DNA of 64,000 bases from CAYPJE01 sp964410945 (GCA_964410945.1 CAYPJE010000011.1:24057-88056), one strand, 5' to 3'; numbered from the stretch's first letter, positions 41,564 to 50,034 are shown. Translations and numbers: made by a program. The notes: generated by a model not told the origin, from the letters alone.

Positions 41564-43966
41564 TCAATCAAACACCACCTGAATACTCCCATGCAGATCG
41601 AATCCCTGATTATATGCAATCCCTTTATATCGACTCAGGTGATCATAATACTGCTCGTTGAAAAGATTGTTGATCCCGACGGCCAGGACCACAGTTCTAC
41701 CATCGATATCAAGATTTGTCGAAGCACTGATGTTAACGATTTGATGGGATGTCGGGTCCAGGAAATAATGATTTCCATAACCATCATCAAGAATGTTCTC
41801 AAATTCAGCAAGATTCTTTTGTGCCCATACATACTCGTAGTTGACATTGAACTCGATGTCACAAAACCGGAAAGCCTTCCCATCGAGGAAACTGAAGCCG
41901 ATCAAAGCTCTTGGAGGATTGATCCCAGGTAATGCTGTTTCAACCTTTCCGTCTCCATCCGTGTCACTAATATCGGAAAGCAGCTCACCCCGTAATACAT
42001 CCCAGCCAATATTCCAGCGCATTTTCTTTCCCAGCATGTGCTGGAGTCGCATTTCCATCCCAAGGATGCGGGCATCAGATTGAATGATTTGATAGATGGG
42101 TATGTGGGAGATAGGATCCACAGCTCCAGTCGGTGAGCTGATGATGTAACGGCGCATCCGGTTGTAGAAGAAGGAAAGCTCCCCAGAGTGGATGTTGGTT
42201 ACATGTCTGAAGATCAAGTCGGTGTTGAGAGAGCTTTCCGGTTTCAGGTCCGGATCACCGATCTCGATCTTCCAATCCCCATGGTGAACACCATTGATAT
42301 ACAGCTCGTAAGGATTTGGCGGTCGCCATCCACTGCCAAGATTTAACGCTGCCGAATAGGGTGCATCAGGCATATGCCAGACCACACCGACACTGCCACT
42401 TGTAACCGGCAGATAAAGTAATTGCTCCTCCTCCACCGAGTAGTCTTGGGTGAAAGTCGTTGGTCTGATATCATATCCAGTCCCATCAAGTCTGATCCCG
42501 CCTGAGTAGGTAAAACAGGACCGATTCCATCGATAGTACAGGTATGTTCCAATGGATGTCTGACCATAATCGGGCAATAATATCTCAGTACCTTGGGACC
42601 GATTATCACGGTGTTGAATCGAGATCCCAAGCGTCCCGGGCAGTTTATTCTGTACCAGGTGTCGCCAACGCAGGTTCAATCCCCTGGTGGTACTGGAAAG
42701 ATCTACAGCGGGCTCGCTATTCTCGGGACCACCCTGGCGATGATTGAACTGGGTGCCTAGATCATATTCAATCCAGCTTTTACCCAGAATGATACGACCT
42801 TTCATAGTCAAATTCTGGTGCAGGGTAGGCGAGATGATGCTCCCCAGAACATGATACCAGGGTTCGGTACCATCAGGTCCGCCGCCAGTGTTATGCCAGT
42901 GACCTTCACCAATAAGGGTCTGCTCCTCCCAGTACCTGCCGGCAAGTAATTCAATATCATGAATACCTTGATGGAGCCTAAGGTGCATCCCGATATTGGT
43001 TTGGCGATAAGCCGTTCCCTCCTGGGACACAAGAAAATTTCCTGATCCCGGTATTGAATAATTTCCACTGTTGCGACCGCTGAGATTTAACCTTAAGGCG
43101 CTGTGCGGCCTTGCATACTGGATGGCAGCGGATCCAAAATACTGTTCAGAATTTCCATGGTACCCTGAGCGTGCTGCTATTCTCCATCTTTGTCCACCCT
43201 CATCCAGTGTCTGAAGTTTTGGCGATTGTAGCTGGATCACACCGCCCAGGGCTTCAGATCCGAAAATCAGGCCCATGGGTCCCCTGAGCACTTCGATCCT
43301 CCCAACATTGAGAATATCAGCTTCCGGGGTATGATGACCGCCCCATTGTTGTGCCTCCTGTCGGATTCCATCCCTAATGAAAACCAGCCTCTGGTTGGTC
43401 ATTCCGCGAATCACCGGTTTAGCCACGGCATGTCCGTTTGACATGATCTGCACACCAGGTACGTCAGACAGGGTTTCGCTGATGGATTGCCCCATCTTCA
43501 TCTGAATCGATTTTTCATCAATAATAGTCACCGTGCGCTCCGAACTGAGTACGTCAGTAGGAACACCGGTAACGGTTACGGTAACTGTCTGACCTTCGAG
43601 GACGTGGGGTTTCATGATAATGGGCTGCCAGTCTTCGGTCGTTTGTGGTATCGTGATATCGAAGGAACGGTTCACATATCCGATAATGCTGATCTCAACA
43701 GTGAAGGTTCCGGCCGGCAGGTTTGTCAGGAGGACATGGCCATGAATATCACTGACACCACCAGTGTTCAGCTGGCTGATGATTACATTGGCATAGGGTA
43801 CCGGGAGACCTTCCTCATCAAGAATATGAGCATGCCAGCTGTATTCCCTGCTTAGCGCTGGATCGGCTGTAAGCAGGGATGGTCCGATTAATGCGAGTAG
43901 CAGGAGCTTACTGCAAAAACGCAATAAGCTCCTGTGAGAAAAAGCAATTCTAATGATCGCACTCAT
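41564..43966 (-). CDS. TonB-dependent receptor, putative metal (zinc-type) uptake
   Basis: Receptor of about 800 residues. ATG 43966 with GGAGAAG directly upstream gives a good signal peptide; an upstream ATG 43999 would overlap the lipoprotein more. A carboxypeptidase-regulatory domain (about 45-120, 'NTGGVSDIHGHVLLTNLPAG') is followed by a plug ('QSISETLSDVPGVQIMSNGH', 'RGMTNQRLVFIRDGIRQEAQ', 'GRIEVLRGPMGLIFGSEALG') and a barrel with His-rich loops ('GHWHNTGGG', 'NGVHHGDW'). It ends in 'HGSIQVVFD'. The plug sequence 'QQWGGHHTPE' resembles zinc-type ZnuD receptors. The two upstream His-rich genes fit a metal-uptake unit. It overlaps the lipoprotein gene by 17 nt. Confidence 0.85.
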   Translation of the reverse strand: MSAIIRIAFSHRSLLRFCSKLLLLALIGPSLLTADPALSREYSWHAHILDEEGLPVPYANVIISQLNTGGVSDIHGHVLLTNLPAGTFTVEISIIGYVNRSFDITIPQTTEDWQPIIMKPHVLEGQTVTVTVTGVPTDVLSSERTVTIIDEKSIQMKMGQSISETLSDVPGVQIMSNGHAVAKPVIRGMTNQRLVFIRDGIRQEAQQWGGHHTPEADILNVGRIEVLRGPMGLIFGSEALGGVIQLQSPKLQTLDEGGQRWRIAARSGYHGNSEQYFGSAAIQYARPHSALRLNLSGRNSGNYSIPGSGNFLVSQEGTAYRQTNIGMHLRLHQGIHDIELLAGRYWEEQTLIGEGHWHNTGGGPDGTEPWYHVLGSIISPTLHQNLTMKGRIILGKSWIEYDLGTQFNHRQGGPENSEPAVDLSSTTRGLNLRWRHLVQNKLPGTLGISIQHRDNRSQGTEILLPDYGQTSIGTYLYYRWNRSCFTYSGGIRLDGTGYDIRPTTFTQDYSVEEEQLLYLPVTSGSVGVVWHMPDAPYSAALNLGSGWRPPNPYELYINGVHHGDWKIEIGDPDLKPESSLNTDLIFRHVTNIHSGELSFFYNRMRRYIISSPTGAVDPISHIPIYQIIQSDARILGMEMRLQHMLGKKMRWNIGWDVLRGELLSDISDTDGDGKVETALPGINPPRALIGFSFLDGKAFRFCDIEFNVNYEYVWAQKNLAEFENILDDGYGNHYFLDPTSHQIVNISASTNLDIDGRTVVLAVGINNLFNEQYYDHLSRYKGIAYNQGFDLHGSIQVVFD

Positions 43967-44510
43967 CTTCTCCGGAATGTTTCGGGAACAACATTCCAAC
44001 TGGATCCGGTGATGCGGTTAACACATGAATCACATATTCATCATCCGCATGCAGATGAAAAGTGTTTTTCAAGTGGACCAGCTCACAATCATCTGAATGG
44101 TCGGCGCTGTTCTCAGCTTCAACTTCTTCAAACCCTTCCGAGTGATTCAAAAGGGCTACGGTGGCATCGGTGTCCAGATACAGTAGATAGTCACCATCAC
44201 CATCGATGGGCAGATAGGGAATATAACCGGAATAATTCATGGTGCTGTCCTGCAAGAAAGTGATATCATAGCGGGTATGCAGCTGAGCCTGGATACGGTA
44301 GTTATTATCACTGTTCAGCGCGGCGATTGCAGCCTCAGCAGTGGTACTGGCTGTCAGAGTGGCAATCGGACCATCGGCAAGATGCTCACATACATGTTCA
44401 TCCTGGGATTCTTCTGCATGATGGTCGTCGTTGTCTTCGCATCCTGGGAAAACCAGGAATGAACTGATCAGGATCAATGTAAAGATGTTTAATGAGATAA
44501 ATTGTTTCAT
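43950..44510 (-). CDS. His/Asp-rich lipoprotein of a metal-uptake cluster
   Basis: Protein of 186 residues. Signal peptide with lipobox 'VFPGC' and then an acidic His-rich stretch ('EDNDDHHAEESQDEHVCEH'), a beta-rich domain, and a His/Asp-rich C-terminus ('NSADHSDDCELVHL', 'TFHLHADDEYVIHVLTASPD', 'KHSGEDECDH'). This composition suggests zinc or copper binding at the outer membrane. ATG 44510 with AGGAAG upstream is preferred to GTG 44513. It overlaps the receptor gene, so the two are coupled. The family is not recognised by name. Confidence 0.75.
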   Translation of the reverse strand: MKQFISLNIFTLILISSFLVFPGCEDNDDHHAEESQDEHVCEHLADGPIATLTASTTAEAAIAALNSDNNYRIQAQLHTRYDITFLQDSTMNYSGYIPYLPIDGDGDYLLYLDTDATVALLNHSEGFEEVEAENSADHSDDCELVHLKNTFHLHADDEYVIHVLTASPDPVGMLFPKHSGEDECDH

Positions 44511-44535
44511 CACTCTTCCTTTAAAGCTATAAATG

Positions 44536-44556
44536 TCAACCTGTTATTCAGGTTGA
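44536..44556. promoter_or_regulatory. Inverted repeat upstream of the metal-uptake lipoprotein
   Basis: TCAACCTG-TTATT-CAGGTTGA, 26 nt before the lipoprotein start. There is no T-run on the minus strand; an operator or processing hairpin is more likely than a terminator. Confidence 0.5.
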
Positions 44557-44585
44557 TTATTTTAAGAAATATTTTAGAACCCGAT

Positions 44586-44882
44586 CTATGAGATCGGAGG
44601 TGGTTTATTCAGAAGGTGACTAAGGCCGTACAAGACCGGGTATTGGTGCTGTGTCGTCAACAGGTTGATAGGTGTGCCGGTTATTATATAATCCATAATA
44701 TGTGCAACTGCTGCGAACACAGTGACAACGGTGAGAAGTAGGTAGCACCTTTGGCATTCCAGCTCCTCCTTGTGATCGTGATGATGATGAAATGCTTGGA
44801 ATCCGAAAAATCCCAGCATTGCCAGTATGGTGACAAGGATAAAGATGCGGAACGAAATTCCGTTGTTGCATGACCGATTCAT
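44586..44882 (-). CDS. Small His-rich membrane protein
   Basis: Protein of 98 residues with a transmembrane segment (about 11-28), then 'AFHHHHDHKEELECQRCYLL' with a CxxC pair, a second hydrophobic helix (about 47-68) and a C-terminal tail. It resembles small metal-handling membrane proteins (DUF2946-like composition) but no family is certain. It lies 73 nt upstream of the His-rich lipoprotein and TonB receptor on the same strand and probably belongs to the same metal-uptake unit. Confidence 0.65.
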   Translation of the reverse strand: MNRSCNNGISFRIFILVTILAMLGFFGFQAFHHHHDHKEELECQRCYLLLTVVTVFAAVAHIMDYIITGTPINLLTTQHQYPVLYGLSHLLNKPPPIS

Positions 44883-44976
44883 CTGTCGATTTTATGTAAA
44901 ATATTGTTCTAGTGGATATAAAAATGTGTGTAAAACAGTCTCTTTCAGGAATTAGAAATCATCCTATACATAAAGT

Positions 44977-45005
44977 AAAAGGGCAGTCAATTGGCTGCCC
45001 TTTTT
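44977..45005. terminator. Orphan terminator hairpin
   Basis: AAAAGGGCAG...CTGCCCTTTT with an 8-nt loop and T5. No plus-strand gene precedes it. It is related in sequence to the terminators at 32816 and 35452 and may be left from a lost gene. Confidence 0.65.
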
Positions 45006-45009
45006 AAAT

Positions 45010-45368
45010 CCGTACGTAATATATACGTATTCTACATACTACTCAGTACTACTCTATACTATTTGGACCATTAATGAAAAACCCAATTTCCTCTTCGAGA
45101 AACCAGGGTTATCGACGAGTCTACTGGGTCGTAGCCGTTAAGGCGTAGACCAGTGGGCCCACCCGCCTACGCTCCACTACGGTGGCCAGGCAGGGATTGG
45201 CTTCACTTTGTTCAGCCGTTTCTCATCTGTCTGCAGCTGGCAGCCAGCTTCGTAATCGAACCATCGGCGTTCTCTACTACTGATCCACAAATAAAAAGGG
45301 TAGCTTTCGCCACCCTTTTTATTTGTGGGCCCACAGGGATTCGAACCCCGAACCTGCGGATTATGAGT
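45010..45368. repeat. Copy C of the tRNA 3'-half/downstream repeat
   Basis: 45108-45368 is identical over 261 nt to 49641-49901; 45010-45107 is a diverged match to 49541-49640. It includes the tRNA terminator hairpin (45286-45325) and the tRNA 3' half (45326-45368), and breaks off in the anticodon stem. The remaining 44883-45653 DNA has no supported gene; the short frame at 45153-45383 is a shadow of this repeat. Confidence 0.93.
45326..45368 (-). pseudogene. tRNA(CAT) 3'-half fragment
   Basis: Identical to nucleotides 31-73 of the intact tRNA at 49859-49931 (anticodon loop, variable and T-arm, acceptor 3' strand). The 5' half is replaced by 'ACTCATAGGTCTTG...', a sequence shared with copy B. 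Confidence 0.9.
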
Positions 45369-45653
45369 ACTCATAGGTCTTGACGACAAATGAAAAACGA
45401 TGGTATGGAAATGGTGGTAGTATCTGTTATTAGTGCATTTGGTAATGATTTATGTTTCAACCTACCCGTGTACTAGTTAACCCACTTTATAACATCATGA
45501 TATATCAATATGATTTAATTTAAGATATAGCTAAATTGACTGAGTTCACTTAATGTTTGGTGAATTCATTTTTCAGAAGATGCATGGGGCATCAGATCAA
45601 ATACTCAGATGAAATCAATATAATCTGACAGACATCATAATATTTGGGGAAGT

Positions 45654-47114
45654 ATGATCAACAATTTCAAATCTCAATCCTTCTACACGACTTTAATAAC
45701 TTTCACTTTCCTATTGCTAGTATGTTCATCTCCAGCCCAAATAGCAATGAGTTATGCAATTGATGAAAATCGAAGTGCGATAACATATGTTGTCGATTTC
45801 TCTCAGGAAACATCTGGGCGCTGCATGAAAAGGGCTCAAGCAGTATTGGAACAATCAGGCTACTCAAGGTACTCAAATCATTATGGCAGTTCAAGTAATG
45901 AATTTGGGCTAAAGAGTGGTTATTATGTCGTATTGGTCAGCGAATGGACAGATTACGATGGCCGAAGAAAAAAAACATATGGTTTTGGTGTGGGAGGAAC
46001 TAACTCAAGTGCAGAATCAAATGCTATAAGGAGCCTGGGAACAACCGGTGCTGGGTGGCGACGGGAATATAGTTACAAGCAATTAGAAGCAAAGCGTTTT
46101 ACGAACTCATTTGTCCCAGATCTTAAACCAAGCAGTAATTCAGACAATATTAGTAGTAACAACAGCTATGGTGCATTCCCATACAGTAGTAATACCAACA
46201 ACAACAGCTCATCTTCATACCACAATAATAACTCTGACTCAAGGCCAAATACGTATTCTCCACCAAACAATACCCAAACCACCAATAATAGTAAAGAACC
46301 GATGGACTGGGATGACTATAACAAAATGATGGACCAGGTAAAATCTATGTCCCCGGAACCAACGGATTATTGGTCTACCAGTAGTACAAGCACCGAAGAT
46401 GCAATCAATGATCTCGCAAAAATGCTTGGTGGAATGGCAGCAGATAATGCCAGGCGGGAAGCGGAAGCCATAAGGAGAAGGGAAGCTCAGCTAGAAGCGG
46501 AACGACAGGCGGCGGAGCGTGAGAGGCAGCGGCGTTTAGCGGAGGAACGGGAGACTAACCGGATATATTCTTTGATGACCAGCTTTTATAACAGTTTCAA
46601 CACTGATCCAGATGTCAATTACTTATCAGAGTCAGTGGATAATATCTATTTCTATTTTGCTACAATAGACATAAATAAAGAACACAGAAGCTCAACCTTA
46701 TATTTATCAAACATATTCGCAATCCCTTATAACCAATTAAACTCATCTTGGCCGTTTGCTCCCGATATCAAAAACAGCATCAAACAGAAATACGGAGATG
46801 TAATCATCAAGGGTTACTTTCGGTCTTTGCCGGAAGCTCAACAGGATTTGAGCAAACACATATCCAAAGCGCAGAATAACTATTGTTCTGTGAGAAATGA
46901 CTTCTATTCATTCAAGTATGGTGCACTTGCAAATGTGACTGCACAAGACAATGCAAAAACTGATTTTTGGGGCAATGAAAAAACCCAGGTTAAAACCACG
47001 TCAAACAATTCAGCAACCGGCTTTTGGGGGAATGAAGTTACTACTGACAGTACAATAACTGATGTGGATTCCAAACCAGCAGAAAAACAAACCAGTAGTT
47101 TCTGGGACAATTGA
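45654..47114 (+). CDS. Secreted Asn/Ser-rich protein with three C-terminal FWGN motifs
   Basis: Protein of 486 residues with a signal peptide (cleavage near SPAQ). Residues about 30-150 form a compact domain ('SGRCMKRAQAVLEQSGYSRY', 'GFGVGGTNSSAESNAIRSLG') reminiscent of DUF4189-like secreted domains. Then come an Asn/Ser/Thr-rich low-complexity linker (about 155-215), a charged coiled coil (about 275-310, 'REAEAIRRREAQLEAERQAA') and a further domain (310-420). The last 50 residues repeat a short motif: 'TDFWGNE', 'TGFWGNE', 'SSFWDN', the last at the very C-terminus. Function unknown. Its stop lies 1 nt before the ATG of the TPR-FISUMP-parvulin gene, so the pair is one operon. Composition is more AT-rich than the neighbours. 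Confidence 0.75.
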   Translation: MINNFKSQSFYTTLITFTFLLLVCSSPAQIAMSYAIDENRSAITYVVDFSQETSGRCMKRAQAVLEQSGYSRYSNHYGSSSNEFGLKSGYYVVLVSEWTDYDGRRKKTYGFGVGGTNSSAESNAIRSLGTTGAGWRREYSYKQLEAKRFTNSFVPDLKPSSNSDNISSNNSYGAFPYSSNTNNNSSSSYHNNNSDSRPNTYSPPNNTQTTNNSKEPMDWDDYNKMMDQVKSMSPEPTDYWSTSSTSTEDAINDLAKMLGGMAADNARREAEAIRRREAQLEAERQAAERERQRRLAEERETNRIYSLMTSFYNSFNTDPDVNYLSESVDNIYFYFATIDINKEHRSSTLYLSNIFAIPYNQLNSSWPFAPDIKNSIKQKYGDVIIKGYFRSLPEAQQDLSKHISKAQNNYCSVRNDFYSFKYGALANVTAQDNAKTDFWGNEKTQVKTTSNNSATGFWGNEVTTDSTITDVDSKPAEKQTSSFWDN

Positions 47115-47115
47115 T

Positions 47116-49323
47116 ATGAAGAAGATACTCTTAATGATAGCCATTATGGTCAGTACTTTATGTTTAGCACAGCAGAGTGTCGAAGACCGGGCTATGATAC
47201 TGTATTATGCAGCGGAGAAGGACTTCCAGGCCGAAGATTACTATGGCTGTATCGATAAGCTGAATCAAGTGGAAAAACTGCTTGGTGATACCAACAGTAA
47301 AGTGCTAGAATTGAAAATAAAGGCTTACTACAACAACACCCAGTACTCAGGGGCCTATACCTCCAAGAAATTGTTCTTCGAGAAATCCAATAAATCTTAT
47401 AACGGTTATCAAAATATACTCCGCATGGTAATGGATATTGAACAGAAGGCTTATAAACATGCCCTTGACTGTGGAAATACTTACTATGATAAATCTGATT
47501 ACAAGCAGGCTGCGACATATTACATTATCAGCTACGAAATTGATACGGTGTCCTTTGATGAAAACTTCAAGCTAGCGTACAGCTATTACGAAATTGAACG
47601 ATATGAAGAAGCTGGTTTTCATTTTCTAAAGCATCTTGATAAAGATCCTGATAATCTTAGTGCCTATTTCAATTATATGCTATGCGTAAAAAAGACTAGC
47701 CAGGACCCACAACTTGTTGACTATGCACAATCAAAGATAGATGAAATACAATTATACTGGGAAGCCACAAGGAATTCAAGTTTAGAAAGTTGTAATGATT
47801 TTGTATATAAATATCCCAAGAGCAAACATGTAGCAAAAGTGATAGAGCTTAGAGACAAACTAGAAGAAATTGAGAGAATAAAACGACTAGATAAAATCGT
47901 TGAAAAGGGATTTACCGATCCAAGGGATAATGAGCATTACAAACTGGTCCGTGTTGGGAATAATATATGGATGGCAGAAAACATGCGCCATGAGATTGGC
48001 ACCCATGCACAGAAGAAGCGCGAATGGAAAAAGATGGCAGAATATGAATCAGTATTCTGCACAGTCAATGACTTTGAACTCAATACCAAACCTATCTTGG
48101 GTTTACTGTATAACTGGGAAGCGGCTAATATTGTCTGTCCTGATGGTTGGCACTTACCTAATTCAGAAGAAACCGAAGAATTGGTCGATCATATTAATAA
48201 TCAACCTGAGTTTTGGGAAAAGTTCTCATATTATAATTTATACGGAGGGTATCGTGATGTAAAGAAATGGAAATATTATGATTATGCAGGTTATTATTGG
48301 ACTACAGCACATTATTCTACACCAAGATTCAAAGCACGTGACTTATTAGTGTTTTCTAAATACAGTGATGAAAGCATATCAGATCTTGGATTTGAATATA
48401 ACGGCTATTGTGTTCGTTGTGTTATGGATCAGTTACTGGAATATGGAACACCGGTATACGATCTAGCAGTTTCGTTATCCCAGACTATACCAGTTCTAAA
48501 CCCAGATGCCAATAGCATTTTAATATCGACAACAGAATTGAACTATACAAATACGGATTTTATTAATGATTATTATTATTATGGAGGGACCGCAGAATAT
48601 TTCCAAACCTGGGAAAAGGAACGGTTGTTGGAATTCGTTAAAGATTTTGCGGAAGACCGTGCGGTAAGTCAAATTCTATATGAACGAGCTTCAGAATTTC
48701 CTGTCTCCGTTGCAGAGAATGAAATCGATGACATAATGCAAGATTACTATGATTACATTGGAAGCGAAGATGCATCAGTGGATTTTTTCAGAGAGAATAC
48801 CCGAAAAACTCTACTTGTTAGTAAATATCTTGATATGCTACTGGCAGATCTTGTCAAAGTCACAAAGGGCGAAATTGATAGTGTCATTACAAATTCTATG
48901 ATTGAAATAGATCGTGTAAGGGTTCAGCAGATTCTAATCGGTACTGCCGGTAAGAACAAGTCTGAGAAAACAGCAGCATTCAACAATATCAAAGCGCTTC
49001 ACAAAAGAGCTCTAACCGGTGAGGATTTTGTCGAACTGGCCCGAGAGAATACTGAAGATCCGGGGGGTATTGAATACGTATTTGGTAAAGGTGAGATGGT
49101 CAAACCCTTTGAAGAAGTGGCATTTTCCATCCCAGTTAACCAGATCTCAGACATCTTCGAAACCCGGTATGGGTACCACGTCATAAAAGTGAATCAGAGG
49201 ATCACTAAAGAACTCACTCCTGATCAGGCTAAAGAAATATTACAAAAGGAGAAGTGGGAAACTGCTTATGCCGAATTAGTTAGGATAATCAAGAATGAGA
49301 CAAACTTTGTTAGTCGCATCTGA
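47116..49323 (+). CDS. TPR-FISUMP-parvulin fusion protein
   Basis: Exported protein of 735 residues. ATG 47116 starts a signal peptide (MKKILLMIAIMVSTLCLAQ) one base after the upstream stop. TPR-like helices fill about 20-255; residues about 270-440 are a FISUMP (Fibrobacter succinogenes major paralogous) domain ('LVRVGNNIWMAENMRHEIGT', 'LLYNWEAANIVCPDGWHLPN', 'YYWTTAHYST', 'GYCVRCVMD'). Residues about 595-700 are a PpiC/parvulin prolyl isomerase ('VRVQQILIGTAG', 'GEDFVELARENTEDPGG', 'FETRYGYHVIKVNQR'). Parvulins assist folding of exported proteins, so this may chaperone the upstream FWGN protein (inference). The combination of all three domains is unusual. Confidence 0.82.
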   Translation: MKKILLMIAIMVSTLCLAQQSVEDRAMILYYAAEKDFQAEDYYGCIDKLNQVEKLLGDTNSKVLELKIKAYYNNTQYSGAYTSKKLFFEKSNKSYNGYQNILRMVMDIEQKAYKHALDCGNTYYDKSDYKQAATYYIISYEIDTVSFDENFKLAYSYYEIERYEEAGFHFLKHLDKDPDNLSAYFNYMLCVKKTSQDPQLVDYAQSKIDEIQLYWEATRNSSLESCNDFVYKYPKSKHVAKVIELRDKLEEIERIKRLDKIVEKGFTDPRDNEHYKLVRVGNNIWMAENMRHEIGTHAQKKREWKKMAEYESVFCTVNDFELNTKPILGLLYNWEAANIVCPDGWHLPNSEETEELVDHINNQPEFWEKFSYYNLYGGYRDVKKWKYYDYAGYYWTTAHYSTPRFKARDLLVFSKYSDESISDLGFEYNGYCVRCVMDQLLEYGTPVYDLAVSLSQTIPVLNPDANSILISTTELNYTNTDFINDYYYYGGTAEYFQTWEKERLLEFVKDFAEDRAVSQILYERASEFPVSVAENEIDDIMQDYYDYIGSEDASVDFFRENTRKTLLVSKYLDMLLADLVKVTKGEIDSVITNSMIEIDRVRVQQILIGTAGKNKSEKTAAFNNIKALHKRALTGEDFVELARENTEDPGGIEYVFGKGEMVKPFEEVAFSIPVNQISDIFETRYGYHVIKVNQRITKELTPDQAKEILQKEKWETAYAELVRIIKNETNFVSRI

Positions 49324-49540
49324 AAATAGATCAAACATATTGTTCTGACTACAGTTTATTGGTGTAATTCCTTATTCAAATTGCAGCTTAAACCGTCGAT
49401 TTTGAGATAAGTCTCCCCTACTCCAACCCAGAATTCTCTCCCCTTTAGACCGGTTTTCCTAAAACCCGTCCCAAAGTCAAAATCCCATAACCACCTCCAG
49501 CCACCGTTTTTGTTATTCTTGAATCAGGTTCCCAAGAAAT

Positions 49541-49901
49541 CCCGTACGTAAATACTACGTATTTTCAATACTACTCAGTACCGCTCAGTACTAATTGAAC
49601 TATTAAGGAAAAACCCCAATTTCCTCTTCGAGAAACTGGGGTTATCGACGAGTCTACTGGGTCGTAGCCGTTAAGGCGTAGACCAGTGGGCCCACCCGCC
49701 TACGCTCCACTACGGTGGCCAGGCAGGGATTGGCTTCACTTTGTTCAGCCGTTTCTCATCTGTCTGCAGCTGGCAGCCAGCTTCGTAATCGAACCATCGG
49801 CGTTCTCTACTACTGATCCACAAATAAAAAGGGTAGCTTTCGCCACCCTTTTTATTTGTGGGCCCACAGGGATTCGAACCCCGAACCTGCGGATTATGAG
49901 T
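49541..49901. repeat. Copy D of the tRNA 3'-half/downstream repeat
   Basis: The copy joined to the intact tRNA. 49641-49901 is identical to 45108-45368. It contains the tRNA terminator, REP-like 'GCGTAG' palindromes and about 200 nt of further downstream DNA. No gene is supported in 49324-49858. Confidence 0.93.
49819..49858 (-). terminator. tRNA terminator
   Basis: Long stem CACAAATAAAAAGGGTAGC / GCCACCCTTTTTATTTGTG with TTTC loop (one mismatch), right after the tRNA 3' end; T-rich on both strands. Confidence 0.85.
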
Positions 49902-49931
49902 CCGTCGCTCTAACCGTTGAGCTATGGGCCC
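49859..49931 (-). tRNA. tRNA with CAT anticodon (elongator Met or Ile2)
   Basis: 73-nt cloverleaf: acceptor GGGCCCA/TGGGCCC, D-arm GCTC...GAGC, anticodon loop CTCATAA, T-arm CGGGG-TTCGAAT-CCCTG, discriminator A, CCA not encoded. The base pair at the foot of the anticodon stem is A-C. CAT could be elongator Met or lysidine-modified Ile2; the GGGCCCA acceptor and 'GGTTAGAGC' D-arm do not decide it. Its 3' half is duplicated at 45326 and its 5' half at 49970. Confidence 0.95.
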
Positions 49932-49969
49932 AGTACATCAGTATTTCATTACCAATAGCTGTGGCAGAA

Positions 49970-50034
49970 CTCTAACCGTTGCCTGCCGCGCCGAAGTCCG
50001 CCAGTTGGCGGACGAAGGCGGGAGCTATGGGCTC
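49970..50034 (-). pseudogene. tRNA 5'-half fragment interrupted by a 41-nt palindrome
   Basis: 49970-49981 and 50023-50034 together match the tRNA 5' region (minus strand GAG.CCATAGCT and CAACGGTTAGAG). They are split in the D-loop by 49982-50022, a REP-like palindrome beginning CCTGCC and ending GGCGGG with inner stem GTCCGCCA/TGGCGGAC. Confidence 0.75.

Noticed and set aside
45153..45383. Identical 75-76-residue ORFs at 45153 and 49686 ('GPTGIRTPNLRIM')
   Set aside because: They are translations of the tRNA relic and its downstream repeat, a well-known false ORF over tRNA genes, not proteins.
49641..49700. A second decayed full tRNA next to the intact one
   Set aside because: The stretch ending in GTGGGCCCA vaguely resembles the tRNA, but it cannot form a cloverleaf and is better explained by hairpins.
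45373..49858. Possible complete integrative element with its own integrase
   Set aside because: Only two genes are present and neither resembles a tyrosine or serine recombinase or excisionase.
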